From Pseudonocardia sp. CNS-004 (GTDB lineage Bacteria; Actinomycetota; Actinomycetes; Mycobacteriales; Pseudonocardiaceae): 64,000 nucleotides of DNA. The translations under genes and the position numbers were made by a program. Within the stretch, counting starts at the first letter, position 1; each line of letters starts with the position of its first letter. Location of the stretch: contig MKJV01000090.1 in assembly GCA_001942185.1 (NCBI GenBank), forward strand, positions 1-64,000, given 5' to 3'. The notes under the pieces were generated by a model that saw nothing but the letters and a program-made list of their open reading frames with translations, ran no database searches and was not told the origin of the DNA. Of this stretch, positions 19,553-28,726 are shown piece by piece.

Positions 19553-19811
19553 CGTTGGCCTCTCGGGGTGTGGTGGTGGGACGAGGAGTCAGCCGGCGGC
19601 CACCGCCGCTGTCTCCTGGCGCCGCAGGGAAACGCCCGCGCTGAGCTCGACCTTCGGCCCTTCCGCTCCATCGGCTGAACCCATGTGGCTGGCCCCCTGG
19701 CTGCGGGATGAATGTCGAGAACCTTAGCTCCGAAAAACCAAAAGCGGCAACCATATTGTTAACAATCTTGATTATGCGTAGTCTTCAGCGGCGCTGATGG
19801 CGGAGGTGACG
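19553..19811. promoter_or_regulatory. AT-rich divergent promoter with 12-bp palindromic operator ATTGTTAACAAT
   Basis: The perfect palindrome ATTGTTAACAAT sits at 19755-19766 in a markedly AT-rich patch (about 19725-19785) between the oxygenase and ThDP-enzyme genes. Its TTGT/ACAA half-sites resemble GntR (FCD) operators, and a GntR gene follows the ThDP gene. On the minus strand a TTGCCG/TAAGGT pair with an 18-base spacer (about 19754 down to 19720) could be the oxygenase promoter. GGAGGT at 19802-19807 supports ATG 19812 rather than 19797 for the ThDP gene. Confidence 0.55.
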
Positions 19812-21539
19812 ATGGACCTGCGAGCGGCCGAGCCGGCAGCGCGTTCCCACCCCGGGCAGCAGCGCGCCGAGACGGTGGCGGAGGCCTTCCTCGTGCGGCT
19901 GCGGCAGCGCGGGGTGGACCGGTTGTTCGTCAACAGCGGCACGGACTTCGCGCCGCTCGTGGAGGCGTACGCGCGGCGCCACGAGTCCGGGCTCGACCTG
20001 CCCGGCGTCGTCGTGTGCGCCCACGAGAACGTCGCGGTCTCGATGGCACACGGGTCCTACCTCGGCGACGGCCGGGTGCAGGCCGTCATGCTGCACACCA
20101 GCGTCGGCACGGCCAACGCCGTCTGCGCGGTGTTCAACGCCGCGCGCAGCCGGGTCCCGATCCTGCTGACAGCGGGCCGCACCCCGCTCTACGAGCACTC
20201 CAGGGCCGGATCCCGCGACTTCTCGATCCACTGGGCGCAGGAGATGTTCGACCAGGCCGGCATGCTGCGCGAACTGGTGGCGTGGGACTACGAGCTGCGC
20301 GACGGGGCACACGTCAGCGACGTCGTCGACCGCGCCCTGGACGTGGCGTGCACCGAGCCGCGCGGGCCGGTGTACCTCACCCTGCCGCGCGAGGTGCTGG
20401 CCGGCCCGGTACCCGAAGCCGACACGCTGCCCGCACCGGCGGGCCCGACCCCGCCGCACCCCGACCCCACCGCCGTCGCACGGCTGGCCGACCTGATCGC
20501 GGGCGCCCGGTTCCCGGTGATCGTCACCTCCGACGCGGGCGCGACCCGGCCGCGGTCGCGCTGCTCGACGAGCTCGCCCGCCGGTTCGGGATCGCGGTCG
20601 TCGAGCACGCGCCCCGCCACGTCAGCATCCCCGCCGACCACCCGCTGCACGCCGGCTACTCCGTCGACGCCGTGCTCGACGACGCCGACGTGCTCTGCGT
20701 GCTCGACCTGGACGTCCCGTGGATCCCCGGCAACGCCGCGCCGCGCGGCGACGCGGTGGTCGTCCAGTGCGGGCCGGACCCGCACTTCAGCCGCTACCCG
20801 GTGCGCACCCACCGCGCCGACCTGTCGATCACCACGACCTCGTCGGCGCTGCTGCGCGCGCTGGCCACCGCGCTCGACGCACGGGCCGTCGACCCCGCCC
20901 GCTGCGACCGGCTGGCGGCGCGGGTGAGCGGCTGGCGCGCCCGCCGGGCCCGGGTCCTCGATGAAGAGCCCGCGACCGAGGGCCCGATCACGAAGACGGC
21001 CCTCAACGCGGCGCTGGCCCGCGTCCTCCCGCCCGACGCGGTCGTCGTCAACGAGTACTGGGCGTCGGCGGAGCTGCTCGGCCCCACCCGGCCCGGCACC
21101 TGGTTCGGCACCCCGCCCGCGGGCGGGCTCGGCTGGGGGCTTCCGGCCGCGCTCGGCGTGCAGATGGCCCGGCCGCAGGCCACGGTGATCGCGGCCGTCG
21201 GGGACGGCGCCTACCTGTTCGCGAACCCGGCCGCCTGCCACCACGCCATGGCGATGCACGACCTGCCGGTGCTCACGATCGTGTGCACCAACGGGCACTG
21301 GGCGCCGTGCAGGGCTCCACGCTGCGCATGTACCCCGGCGGGCACACGGCCACCGATCCCGGCCTCTCCCCGCTCGCCCGGCTCGGCCCGGTGCCGGACT
21401 TCGCCGCGTACGCCGAGCCTCCGGCGGGCTGGGCCTGCGGGTCGACGGCCGCGCGCAGCTGGGGCCCGCCCTCGAGCAGGCGCTGCGCACGGTCCGACAC
21501 GAGCGCAGGCCCGCGCTGGTCGACGTGCGGTGCGTGTAA
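19812..21539 (+). CDS. ThDP-dependent decarboxylase/synthase (benzoylformate decarboxylase / acetolactate synthase family; three frameshifts)
   Basis: Thiamine-diphosphate enzyme with N-terminal Pyr domain (catalytic Glu in CAHENVAVSMAHG), a central domain, and a C-terminal PP domain with GDGAYLFANPAACHHAM (the metal/ThDP GDG motif). Four collinear pieces lie in successive frames, with breaks near 20547, 21290 and 21420. Each is repaired by one added base, giving 577 codons, a normal length. Such enzymes decarboxylate or ligate 2-oxo acids such as benzoylformate-like or oxalyl-type substrates. It is divergent from the oxygenase operon and followed by a GntR regulator 37 nt later. Three breaks in one gene could also mean true inactivation, but every domain is intact. 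Confidence 0.8.
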
Positions 21540-21576
21540 GGGTTACGGGGAACCGGACCGGCACGAGAGGACGTCC

Positions 21577-22247
21577 ATGGCGCCTGACGGGGAGACCGCC
21601 CCCAGCGAAGCGGTGTCCGAGGTGGTGTCCGCCGTGCGTGAGGGCATCATGCAGGGCCGGTACGCCCCGGGCCAGCGGCTGCCCGAGGCCGACCTCGTGT
21701 CGCTGTACCGGGCGTCCCGCGGCACCGTCCGCACCGCCCTCGCGCAGCTGGAGAACGAGGGGATCGTGCAGCGCGAACGCAACCGCGGCGCACGGGTCCG
21801 CCCGATCTCGCTCGAAGAGGCCGTGGAGATCACCGAGACCCGCGCGGTCGTCGAGGGGCTCTGCGCGGCCAAGGCCGCCGAGCGGGCCACGGCCGAGGAC
21901 CGAGCACGCCTGCGCGAACTGGCCGAGCAGATGCGCATCGCCGTCGAGAACGGCGACATCCCGACCTACAGCCGCACGAACCAGCTCGTGCACCGGGCCG
22001 TGCGGGAGATCTCCGCGCACCAGACCGCGGGCTGATGCTCGACCGGCTACGCACCCAGAGCGTGCGCTACCACTTCAGCGTGGCGCTGGTGCCCGGCCGG
22101 CCCGCCGTCGGGATGAAGGAGCACCACGCCGTCATCGAGGCGATCTGCTCCGGCGATGCGGCGCTCGCCGAGCAGACGATGCGCGCCCACCTGCTCAGCG
22201 TGGTGGGTGCGCTGCGGGAGCTCGCCACGACCCAGACCCGTTGGTGA
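21577..22247 (+). CDS. GntR-family regulator, FCD type (one frameshift)
   Basis: The N-terminal winged helix (residues about 10-75: LPEADLVSLYRASRGTVRTALAQL) is followed by an all-helical FCD effector domain with ETRAVVEGLCAAKAAER and the metal-binding histidines (QLVHRAV, later KEHHAVIEAI). The two parts of the FCD domain are in different frames, joined near 22030 by one added base; the result is 223 residues. GAGAGG at 21565-21570 supports the ATG. FCD regulators repress catabolic operons and are released by organic acids. The palindrome at 19755 is its most likely target. Its 3' end overlaps the convergent LysR gene by 53 bases. Confidence 0.85.
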
Positions 22248-23208
22248 CGGCGCGCGCCGCGTCGTCGTCGCGCGCCGCCCGCCCGACGAGCTCGCGGAAC
22301 CACCGGTGCCCCGGGTCGGCCTCGTGCCGCACGTGCCACCACAGCCGGATGTCGAGCGGTTCGAGGGGGCGCGGGCATTCCAGGATCCGCAGCGGCAGGT
22401 AGCGGGCGCACGCCTCGGCCAGGCGGCCCTGCATGAGCGCCACCCGGTCCGTCGAGGCCACGAGGTAGGCCACGGCGTGGAAGCTGTCCACCCGCACCGC
22501 GACCTGCGGCCGCACGCCGAGCCGGGCGAACTGCCTGCTCACCGGCACGACCGAGGGGAAGGTCGCGTCGTCGTGGTAGGGCACCACCCAGGTCGCCCCG
22601 GTCAGCTCGTCGAGGTCGGCCGTCGGGCCCCCGAACCGGGTGTTGCCCTGCGCGACGACGCAGACCCACCGGTCCTCGAACAGCGGGGTGGAGCGCATCT
22701 CGGGGATCCGGAAGCGGCTGGCCGGCTGGGAGACGACGCAGTCGGAGACCTGGATCGTGTGCCCGATGTTCGCGGCGAGCGCCTCCCTGACCAGCACGAC
22801 GTTCAGGCGCGCTCCCGGGGCCTCGGCGTTCACCAGCCCGGCGAGCCGCTCCCCCAGCACCGTGATCACGAAGTCGGACATCACGATCTCGAACTCCCGG
22901 CGCGTGTTCGCCGGCTCGAACCCCGAGCCGGTGGCGATGAGCCGCTCGACGCCCTCGCACACCGCCTCGACCTGGTCGACGAGCTGGAAGGCCAGCGCCG
23001 ACAGCTCGTACTTCCCGCCGCGGCGCACCAGCAGGTCGTCGTCGAAGTAGCGGCGCAGCCGCGACAGCGCGGCGCTCGCCGCGGGCTGGGTCACCCCGAC
23101 CCGCTTCGCCGCCCGGGTCACGTTGCGTTCGCGCAGGAGCTCCCGCAGGACGACGAGCAGGTTCAGATCCAGGCGCGTGAGGCGCGACGTTGCGGACTTC
23201 ACCCGCAC
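22195..23208 (-). CDS. LysR-family transcriptional regulator
   Basis: An intact 337-residue regulator. The N-terminal winged HTH (residues about 13-70) includes RNVTRAAKRVGVTQPAASAA. The effector domain begins around residue 105 (EFEIVMSDFVITVLGERLAG), as in the NodD/NahR-like branch, whose members respond to aromatic compounds. The last 20 residues are Arg/Ala/Pro-rich and overlap the convergent GntR gene, so the natural stop may have been displaced. It is divergent from the VOC gene, with a 17-base inverted repeat between them (23272-23288). A near-identical site upstream of the second oxygenase (24131-24147) suggests it controls both. Confidence 0.9.
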   Translation of the reverse strand: MRVKSATSRLTRLDLNLLVVLRELLRERNVTRAAKRVGVTQPAASAALSRLRRYFDDDLLVRRGGKYELSALAFQLVDQVEAVCEGVERLIATGSGFEPANTRREFEIVMSDFVITVLGERLAGLVNAEAPGARLNVVLVREALAANIGHTIQVSDCVVSQPASRFRIPEMRSTPLFEDRWVCVVAQGNTRFGGPTADLDELTGATWVVPYHDDATFPSVVPVSRQFARLGVRPQVAVRVDSFHAVAYLVASTDRVALMQGRLAEACARYLPLRILECPRPLEPLDIRLWWHVRHEADPGHRWFRELVGRAARDDDAARAVTNGSGSWRAPAAHPPR

Positions 23209-23271
23209 ATGGAAACCCGGTGACGCGGTCGACCGCCACCCCCGGCCATCGACGACGGCGATACGGCATCA

Positions 23272-23288
23272 GAAGCAATCGTTGTTTC
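23272..23288. promoter_or_regulatory. LysR-type operator candidate 1
   Basis: GAAGCAA-TCG-TTGTTTC is an inverted repeat with 7-base arms (one mismatch) centred on TCG, located between the divergent lysR and VOC genes. Its left arm and core nearly repeat the site at 24131-24147. LysR regulators usually bind such interrupted dyads near their own promoter. Confidence 0.5.
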
Positions 23289-23322
23289 CCGCCGTTGCCG
23301 AGCTCGTTTACGCTCCCTGCGG

Positions 23323-23850
23323 ATGGGGATCCACCGCTTGAACCACGCCGTGCTGTACGTGCGCGACCTCGACCGGAGCGTGGCGTTCTACCGCGATGTC
23401 CTCGGTTTCGGCGTGCAGATGGAGCGGCCCGGACGCGCCGCGTTCCTGCAGGCCCCCGATTCCACGAACGACCACGACATCGGCCTGTTCGCCGTCGGCG
23501 ACGACGCGGCCGACTCGCCCGCGGGACGCGGCGCGGTCGGGCTGTACCACCTCGGTTGGGAGGTGGCCACCCTGGACGAGCTCGACGACCTCGCCCGCAC
23601 GCTGTCGGCGGCAGGCGCCTACGTCGGCGCCACCGACCACGGCACGTCCAAGAGCATCTACGCGAAGGACCCGGACGGGCTGGAGTTCGAGGTCGCCTGG
23701 CTCGTGCCCGCCGACCTGCTCGACGACGCGGCGTTCGAGGCGCGGTCCCGGCGCGGCACGCCGCTTTCCATCACCCGGGAGAAGGCCCGGTACGGGCCCA
23801 CCACGCGGGGCGGCATCGGCGTATCGACGGAGGCGACATGTGGCTCGTGA
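23323..23850 (+). CDS. VOC-family (glyoxalase / extradiol dioxygenase-like) protein
   Basis: A 175-residue single-unit vicinal-oxygen-chelate protein. It starts with the classical LNHAVLYVRDLDRSVAFYRDVLGF strand-helix pattern (His near residue 8 is a probable metal ligand), has LYHLGWEVA mid-protein (second His), and ends the fold with SIYAKDPDGLEFEVAW (Glu ligand). This matches catechol-2,3-dioxygenase-like VOC proteins. It may be an extradiol dioxygenase or an isomerase/thiol transferase; length and a single VOC unit prevent a firm choice. The 3' end overlaps a small downstream ORF by 13 bases. Confidence 0.88.
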   Translation: MGIHRLNHAVLYVRDLDRSVAFYRDVLGFGVQMERPGRAAFLQAPDSTNDHDIGLFAVGDDAADSPAGRGAVGLYHLGWEVATLDELDDLARTLSAAGAYVGATDHGTSKSIYAKDPDGLEFEVAWLVPADLLDDAAFEARSRRGTPLSITREKARYGPTTRGGIGVSTEATCGS

Positions 23851-24089
23851 CCGGCATCGACGAGGAGCACCGGTTCCCGGACTGGCGCGAGGCGGCCGGC
23901 TTCTACCGGCAGATCGTCGGGGACTGGGCGGCCGCCCACGGCGGCCCGTCCCCCGACCTGCTCGCCGACCTCCGGCAGGGCGGCTCCCACGAGATCGAGT
24001 TCGGGACCGCGGACGGCGCCGGACGGGCGCGGTTCCGGCTCTCCTGGGACGCGACCCGGGGGCGCACCGACCACTTCGTGGCCTGCTGA
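23838..24089 (+). CDS. small hypothetical protein (83 aa)
   Basis: I do not recognise a family. The ORF begins with ATG at 23838 preceded by CGGAGG (23828-23833), and its first 13 bases overlap the end of the VOC gene, a sign of translational coupling. The protein is soluble and acidic, with paired aromatic/charged segments (FPDWREAAGFYRQIVGDWAA, then HEIEFGTADGAGRARFRLSW). Codon use looks like its neighbours. The location between the VOC gene and oxygenase 2 suggests an accessory role in the same pathway. Confidence 0.6.
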   Translation: MWLVTGIDEEHRFPDWREAAGFYRQIVGDWAAAHGGPSPDLLADLRQGGSHEIEFGTADGAGRARFRLSWDATRGRTDHFVAC

Positions 24090-24130
24090 TCGCACCTGAT
24101 CCCGCCATCACCGGTGCTGATGCCGGGGTA

Positions 24131-24147
24131 GAAACAATCGCAGTTTC
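24131..24147. promoter_or_regulatory. LysR-type operator candidate 2
   Basis: GAAAC-AATCGCA-GTTTC has perfect 5-base arms and shares the AATCG core and GAA(A/G)CAATCG left side with the site at 23272. It lies 73 bases upstream of the second oxygenase start, a plausible activator position. The 130-base gap 24090-24219 holds nothing else recognisable. Confidence 0.5.
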
Positions 24148-24219
24148 GTCCCCGTACCACGTCGGCGATAACGTCGGAACCGGCCCGCATTTCTGAACCG
24201 CGAGGCGTGGAGGCGGACG

Positions 24220-25630
24220 ATGCTGTCCCAGCAGGACAACGAAGTTCTCACCCGAGTCGGTCCCGGCACCCCATGGGGGATCTGCTGCGCCGCTACTGGA
24301 CCCCGGCCCTGCTCTCCGACGAAATACCGGAACCGGGCGGTGATCCGGTCCGGGTGCGGCTGCTCTGCGAGAACCTCGTCGCGTTCCGCGACTGAACGGC
24401 CGGGTCGGGCTGATCCAGGAGAACTGCCCCCACCGCGGCGCGTCGCTGTTCTACGGGCGCAACGAGGCCACCGTCGACTCGCCGTACACCCCCGGGCCCG
24501 GGATCTGCGGGCTGCGCTGCCCGTACCACGGCTGGCAGTTCGACGCCGACGGCGCGTGCATCGACATGCCCAGCGAGCCCCCCACCAGCACGTTCAAGGA
24601 GCGCGTCCGCGCCAAGGCCTACCCCGTGCACGAATCCGGCGGCATCGTCTGGACCTACATGGGCCCGCCCGACACGATCACCCCCTTCCGCGACTTCGGC
24701 ACCGAATCGCTCCCCGCGGAGCACCAGCTGGCCACGAAGCTGGGATCGACGTGCAACTGGGTGCAGACGATGGAGGGCAACGTCGACACCGCCCACATCT
24801 CGTGGCTGCACATGTTCGGCGGCGCCGACGACATCCCGGACGACGGCACCGACAAACCCGGGTACCCGTCCAACGCGATGACGTGGAAGTTCTGGATCCA
24901 CGACCGCGCGCCGCGACTGGAGGTGCAGGACACCTGGTACGGATTCCGCTACGCGGGCCTGCGGACGACACCGAACGAACACACGAACGTCCGCATCACC
25001 GAGTACATCTTCCCGTACAGCACCATCATCGCCGCGGTCCCGTTCAACACCAGGCACCTGATGGTCGTCCCCGTCGACGACCACAACTGCTGGCGCTACA
25101 CGTTCAACGTGGCGGTCGACGCGAACCCGCAGGGCTACGGTGGCGGACCGCTGCACAGCTACAGCCCGTTCGAGACCCCGTTCACCCGGCAGGTCGGCGG
25201 CATCACGCCGCGCGAGTACGTCGAGGACAACACGTACCTGATCGACCGCGAGAACCAGCGCACCGAGACGTTCAGCGGGATCCGCGACTTCGTCAGCCAG
25301 GACCTGATGGTCACCGAGTCGATGGGCCCGATCTACGACCGCTCGCAGGAACGGCTGGGCACGATCGACAAGGCGATCATCAAGATGCGCACGCTGCTCA
25401 TCCGGTCGGCGAAGGGCCTGGCCGCCGACGGCACCACCCCGCCCGCGCTCGCCGGCCCCGACGCCGACTTCACCACGCTGCGCGGGGCGGACAAGATCCT
25501 CGCCGACGGCGAGGACTGGCACTACCTGGGCACCGACGACGACCCGGTCGTCCAGGAGGCCGAGGCGTTCCAGAGGGGCGAGGCGTTCCCGAAGGGTGAG
25601 CCGGCACCGCAGCCGGCAGCGGGCGAGTAG
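24220..25630 (+). CDS. Rieske non-haem iron oxygenase alpha subunit 2 (phthalate 4,5-dioxygenase-like; two frameshifts)
   Basis: A paralogue of the enzyme at 18194 with the same motif order: LTRVGPGTP, MGDLLRRYWTPALL, CPHRGASL, CPYHGWQFD, and the iron motif EGNVDTAHISWLH. The sequence crosses three frames, with breaks near 24274 (CCCCATGGGG) and 24395 (CGCGACTGAACGG). One base at each restores 470 residues. It differs from copy 1 by an insertion of about 12 residues (NEATVDSPYTPG) between the two Rieske half-motifs. It is followed 3 nt later by binding protein D, repeating the oxygenase plus binding-protein arrangement of the other operon. A LysR-like site lies upstream. Confidence 0.88.
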
Positions 25631-25633
25631 GCC

Positions 25634-27235
25634 GTGCCCGGGCCGAGGCGCCGCGTGCTCGCGGCGCTGGCCGCCGCGGTGAGCCTGATCGCGCTCGCCG
25701 CATGCGGCGCGGCGGACGTACGGGCCGACGGGGTGCAGATCCAGGCCGTCAACGCCTACGGAGGAGACCGCGCGGCCGAGGGCACCCCGACGCCGGGAGG
25801 GGTGCTGCGGATCGGGATGGACCGCGAGCCCTCGAGCTTCGACCCGACGGTGCAGAACGCCAACCCGGCGGCCTTCGCGGTGTACGACACGCTGATGCGG
25901 CTCACGCCGGAGGGGACGACGCAGCCCTACCTGGCGGAGTCCATGGGCACCCCGGACGGCGGTCTCACCTGGCGGATGACGCTGCGGCCCGGCGTGACGT
26001 TCTCCGACGGGACGCCGCTGGACGCCGACGCCGTCATCGTGAACGTGCAGCGCCACATCGACGCGCCGTCGACTCCGGCCCGCACCGCGGCGCAGAGCAT
26101 CGCGTCGATGCGGGCGGTGGACCCGCTCACCGTCGAGTTCGTGCTGCATTCCCCGCTCGGGGCGTTCCCGGCCGTCTTCGCGCAGCCGATCTTCGCCGGC
26201 AGCCTCGGCATGGTCATCTCGCCGGCGGCCCTGGAGCGGTACGGGGACGCGGTCGGGGAGCACCCGGTCGGCGCCGGGCCGTTCCGGCTCGTCGAGTGGG
26301 TGCGGGACTCGCGGATGGTGCTGGAACGCAACCCGGCCTACTGGCAGCAGGGCATGCCCCACCTCGACGGGCTCGAGTTCCGGCCGCTGTCGGACACCGA
26401 GAGCCGCTACGCGTCGATCCAGAACGGCGACGTCGACGTGATCCTCGCCGCCTACAACCAGGAGCTGGTGCGGGCGCTGCAGGACCCGAACCTCACCGTG
26501 TACTACGGGCCGGGCGACAGCGGCGAGCTGCTCTACTTCAACTTCGGCCGGGCCCCGTTCGACGACCGCCGGATGCGCGAGGCCGTGGTCCGGGCGCTCG
26601 ACCTGCGTGCGCTGTCCGCGAGCCTCTACAACAACCAGCTCGTCACGGCGCAGAGCCTGTTCGGGGAGAGCAGCCCGTACCACTCCCCCGAGGCGACGCG
26701 GGCCTGGCCCGCGTTCGACCAGGAGCGGGCGCGCCGCCTCGTCGAGGAGTACCGCGCCGCCGGCGGCAGCACGGCGATCTCGCTGAAGACCACCACCGCG
26801 CGCGGGCAGTTCGGCGAGTTCGTCCAGGCGCAACTCGCCGCGGTCGGGTTCGACGTGGACGTGGAGCTGTTCGACCTCGCCCGCTACTCCGCCGAGGTCG
26901 TGCAGAGCGGCGACTTCGACCTCACCACCACCGTGAGCTCGTTCGACACGCCGTTCCCACCCGTCCAGCGGCTGCTCGCCACGGGAGGGAGCGCGAACTA
27001 CGGCCACTACTCCAACCCGCGGGTGGACGCGCTGCTGGACGAGGCCGCGAGCACCGGCGACGAGGCCGAACGCACCGCCGCCTACCACCAGGTGGAGCTC
27101 ATGGTGAACCAGGACCTCGCGGTCTGCTGGCTGAGCCGGGCCTACCTCGCGACCATCACCCGCAACGGCGTGCACGGCGTCGACCGCTACCCGAGCCGGG
27201 AGATGTTCTTCGCCTCGCTGTGGCGCAGCGGGTAG
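25634..27235 (+). CDS. family-5 ABC substrate-binding lipoprotein D
   Basis: An intact 533-residue family-5 binding protein with a GTG start 3 nt after oxygenase 2. The lipobox LIALAACG places the lipidated Cys near residue 23. Family blocks are present: SDGTPLDADAVIVNVQRHID, HPVGAGPFRLVEW and GMPHLDGLEFRPLSDTESRY. It shares the FDTPFP and NYGHYSNPRVDALLDEA segments with paralogue C. The C-terminus (EMFFASLWRSG) has diverged from the ATTWLDR ending of A, B and C. It probably delivers the oxygenase-2 substrate to the shared OppBCDF transporter encoded on the other strand. It converges with selO, stops 4 nt apart. Confidence 0.92.
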   Translation: MPGPRRRVLAALAAAVSLIALAACGAADVRADGVQIQAVNAYGGDRAAEGTPTPGGVLRIGMDREPSSFDPTVQNANPAAFAVYDTLMRLTPEGTTQPYLAESMGTPDGGLTWRMTLRPGVTFSDGTPLDADAVIVNVQRHIDAPSTPARTAAQSIASMRAVDPLTVEFVLHSPLGAFPAVFAQPIFAGSLGMVISPAALERYGDAVGEHPVGAGPFRLVEWVRDSRMVLERNPAYWQQGMPHLDGLEFRPLSDTESRYASIQNGDVDVILAAYNQELVRALQDPNLTVYYGPGDSGELLYFNFGRAPFDDRRMREAVVRALDLRALSASLYNNQLVTAQSLFGESSPYHSPEATRAWPAFDQERARRLVEEYRAAGGSTAISLKTTTARGQFGEFVQAQLAAVGFDVDVELFDLARYSAEVVQSGDFDLTTTVSSFDTPFPPVQRLLATGGSANYGHYSNPRVDALLDEAASTGDEAERTAAYHQVELMVNQDLAVCWLSRAYLATITRNGVHGVDRYPSREMFFASLWRSG

Positions 27236-27239
27236 GCGA

Positions 27240-28697
27240 TCAGGTGCCGCAGTAGGTGACGTGGGGCCCGCACCCCGCGGGCGCCGGTTCGGCGTAGCGC
27301 TCCAGCCCGGGACGCTCGTCGAACGGGCTCGCGACGGCGTCGACGAGGCGGTGGAACGGCGCCGTGTCCCCGGCGGTGGCCGCGGCCACCGCCTCCTCCA
27401 CCAGGTGGTTGCGCGGGACGTAGACGGGGTTGACCCGGTCCATGGCCGCCGCCACGGCGCCGCGGTCCGGCGGCAGCAGCGCCTCCCAGCGCGCGACCCA
27501 CGCGTCGAACGCGTCCGGCTCGGCGAACAGCGGCCGCACGTCACCTCCCCGCAGGTGCGCCGACAGCGCACGGAAGGACCGGGTGAAGTCCACGCGCTGG
27601 GCGTGCAGCAGCGCCAGCAGGTCCTGCACGAGCGGGGTGTCCGGTGTCTCGAGGCCGAGCTTCGCCGCCATACCGCTCGCCCAGTACGCCTCGTACCGCT
27701 CGACGAACGCGGTCACCACCTCGGTGGCGGCCTCGACCGCGGTGTCGGTGTCCTCGTCGATCAGCGGCACCAGCGTCTCGCCCAGCCGGGCGAGGTTCCA
27801 CTGGGCGATGCCGGGCTGGTTGGCGTAGGCGTAGCGGCCACGATGATCGATCGAGCTGAAGACCGTGGCGGGGTCGAACGCGTCCATGAAGGCGCAGGGG
27901 CCGTAGTCGATGGTCTCCCCCGAGATCGTCGTGTTGTCGGTGTTCATGACGCCGTGGACGAATCCGACGAGCATCCAGCGCGCGACCAGGGACGCCTGGG
28001 CGTCGACCACGCGGCGGTAGAACTCCAGGTACGGGCGCTCCGCACCGGCGACGTCGGGGAAGTGGCGCGCGATCGCGTGGTCGGCGAGATCGCGGACGAG
28101 CGCCGGTTCGCTCGCCGCGGCCGCGTACTGGAACGTCCCGACCCGCAGGTGGCTCGCCGCGACCCTGGCGAGGACCGCACCGGGCAGCAGGCTCTCCCGC
28201 ACGACCTGCTCACCGGTGGCGACCACCGCGAGCGCCCGGGTGGTGGGGATGCCGAGTGCGTGCATCGCCTCCCCCGTGACGTACTCGCGCAGCATCGGCC
28301 CGACGGCCGCCTTGCCGTCCCCACCGCGGGCGAACGGGGTGCGACCGGACCCCTTCAGGTGCAGGTCGCGACGCCGGCCGCCACGGTCGACGAGCTCGCC
28401 CAGCAACAGCGCCCGCCCATCCCCCAGCCGTGGCACGTAGGCACCGAACTGGTGGCCGGCGTAGGCCTGCGCGACGGGCTGCGCACCGTCGGGGAGCCCG
28501 CTGCCGACGAGCAGCGCGACACCGGCCGGCGCCCGCAGCGCCTCGGCGTCGAGCCCCAGCTCGGCGGCCAGCGCTTCGTTGAGGGCGAGCAGGGCGGGCG
28601 CCGGGACCGGCGCGGCCGTCCACGGCACGGACAGCCCGGGCAGCTCCCTGGCGTAGGAGTGGTCGAACTCCAGCAACTGCCCCGTACCGACGCTCAT
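27240..28697 (-). CDS. selO: SelO/YdiU family protein adenylyltransferase
   Basis: A 485-residue pseudokinase-fold enzyme that in studied homologues transfers AMP from ATP to protein Ser/Thr/Tyr residues, linked to redox stress. Motifs: [19 protein letters not shown] near residue 75, the [17 protein letters not shown] nucleotide-binding segment, and [20 protein letters not shown] with the catalytic/metal-binding Asn and Asp. The C-terminus ends in TYCGT, with Cys where eukaryotic SelO has selenocysteine. It is a housekeeping-type gene between two catabolic loci, with no obvious functional link to its neighbours. Length and motifs are normal. Confidence 0.93.
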   Translation of the reverse strand: MSVGTGQLLEFDHSYARELPGLSVPWTAAPVPAPALLALNEALAAELGLDAEALRAPAGVALLVGSGLPDGAQPVAQAYAGHQFGAYVPRLGDGRALLLGELVDRGGRRRDLHLKGSGRTPFARGGDGKAAVGPMLREYVTGEAMHALGIPTTRALAVVATGEQVVRESLLPGAVLARVAASHLRVGTFQYAAAASEPALVRDLADHAIARHFPDVAGAERPYLEFYRRVVDAQASLVARWMLVGFVHGVMNTDNTTISGETIDYGPCAFMDAFDPATVFSSIDHRGRYAYANQPGIAQWNLARLGETLVPLIDEDTDTAVEAATEVVTAFVERYEAYWASGMAAKLGLETPDTPLVQDLLALLHAQRVDFTRSFRALSAHLRGGDVRPLFAEPDAFDAWVARWEALLPPDRGAVAAAMDRVNPVYVPRNHLVEEAVAAATAGDTAPFHRLVDAVASPFDERPGLERYAEPAPAGCGPHVTYCGT

Positions 28698-28726
28698 GCC
28701 CCGAGGCTACGTACGCACGAGCGACT

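Noticed and set aside
24293-27571. A 1092-residue open frame antisense to oxygenase 2 and binding protein D
   Set aside because: It lies opposite two clearly conserved genes, its translation is rich in Arg, Val, Gly and His without any family pattern, and long antisense frames are expected in very GC-rich codon-biased DNA.
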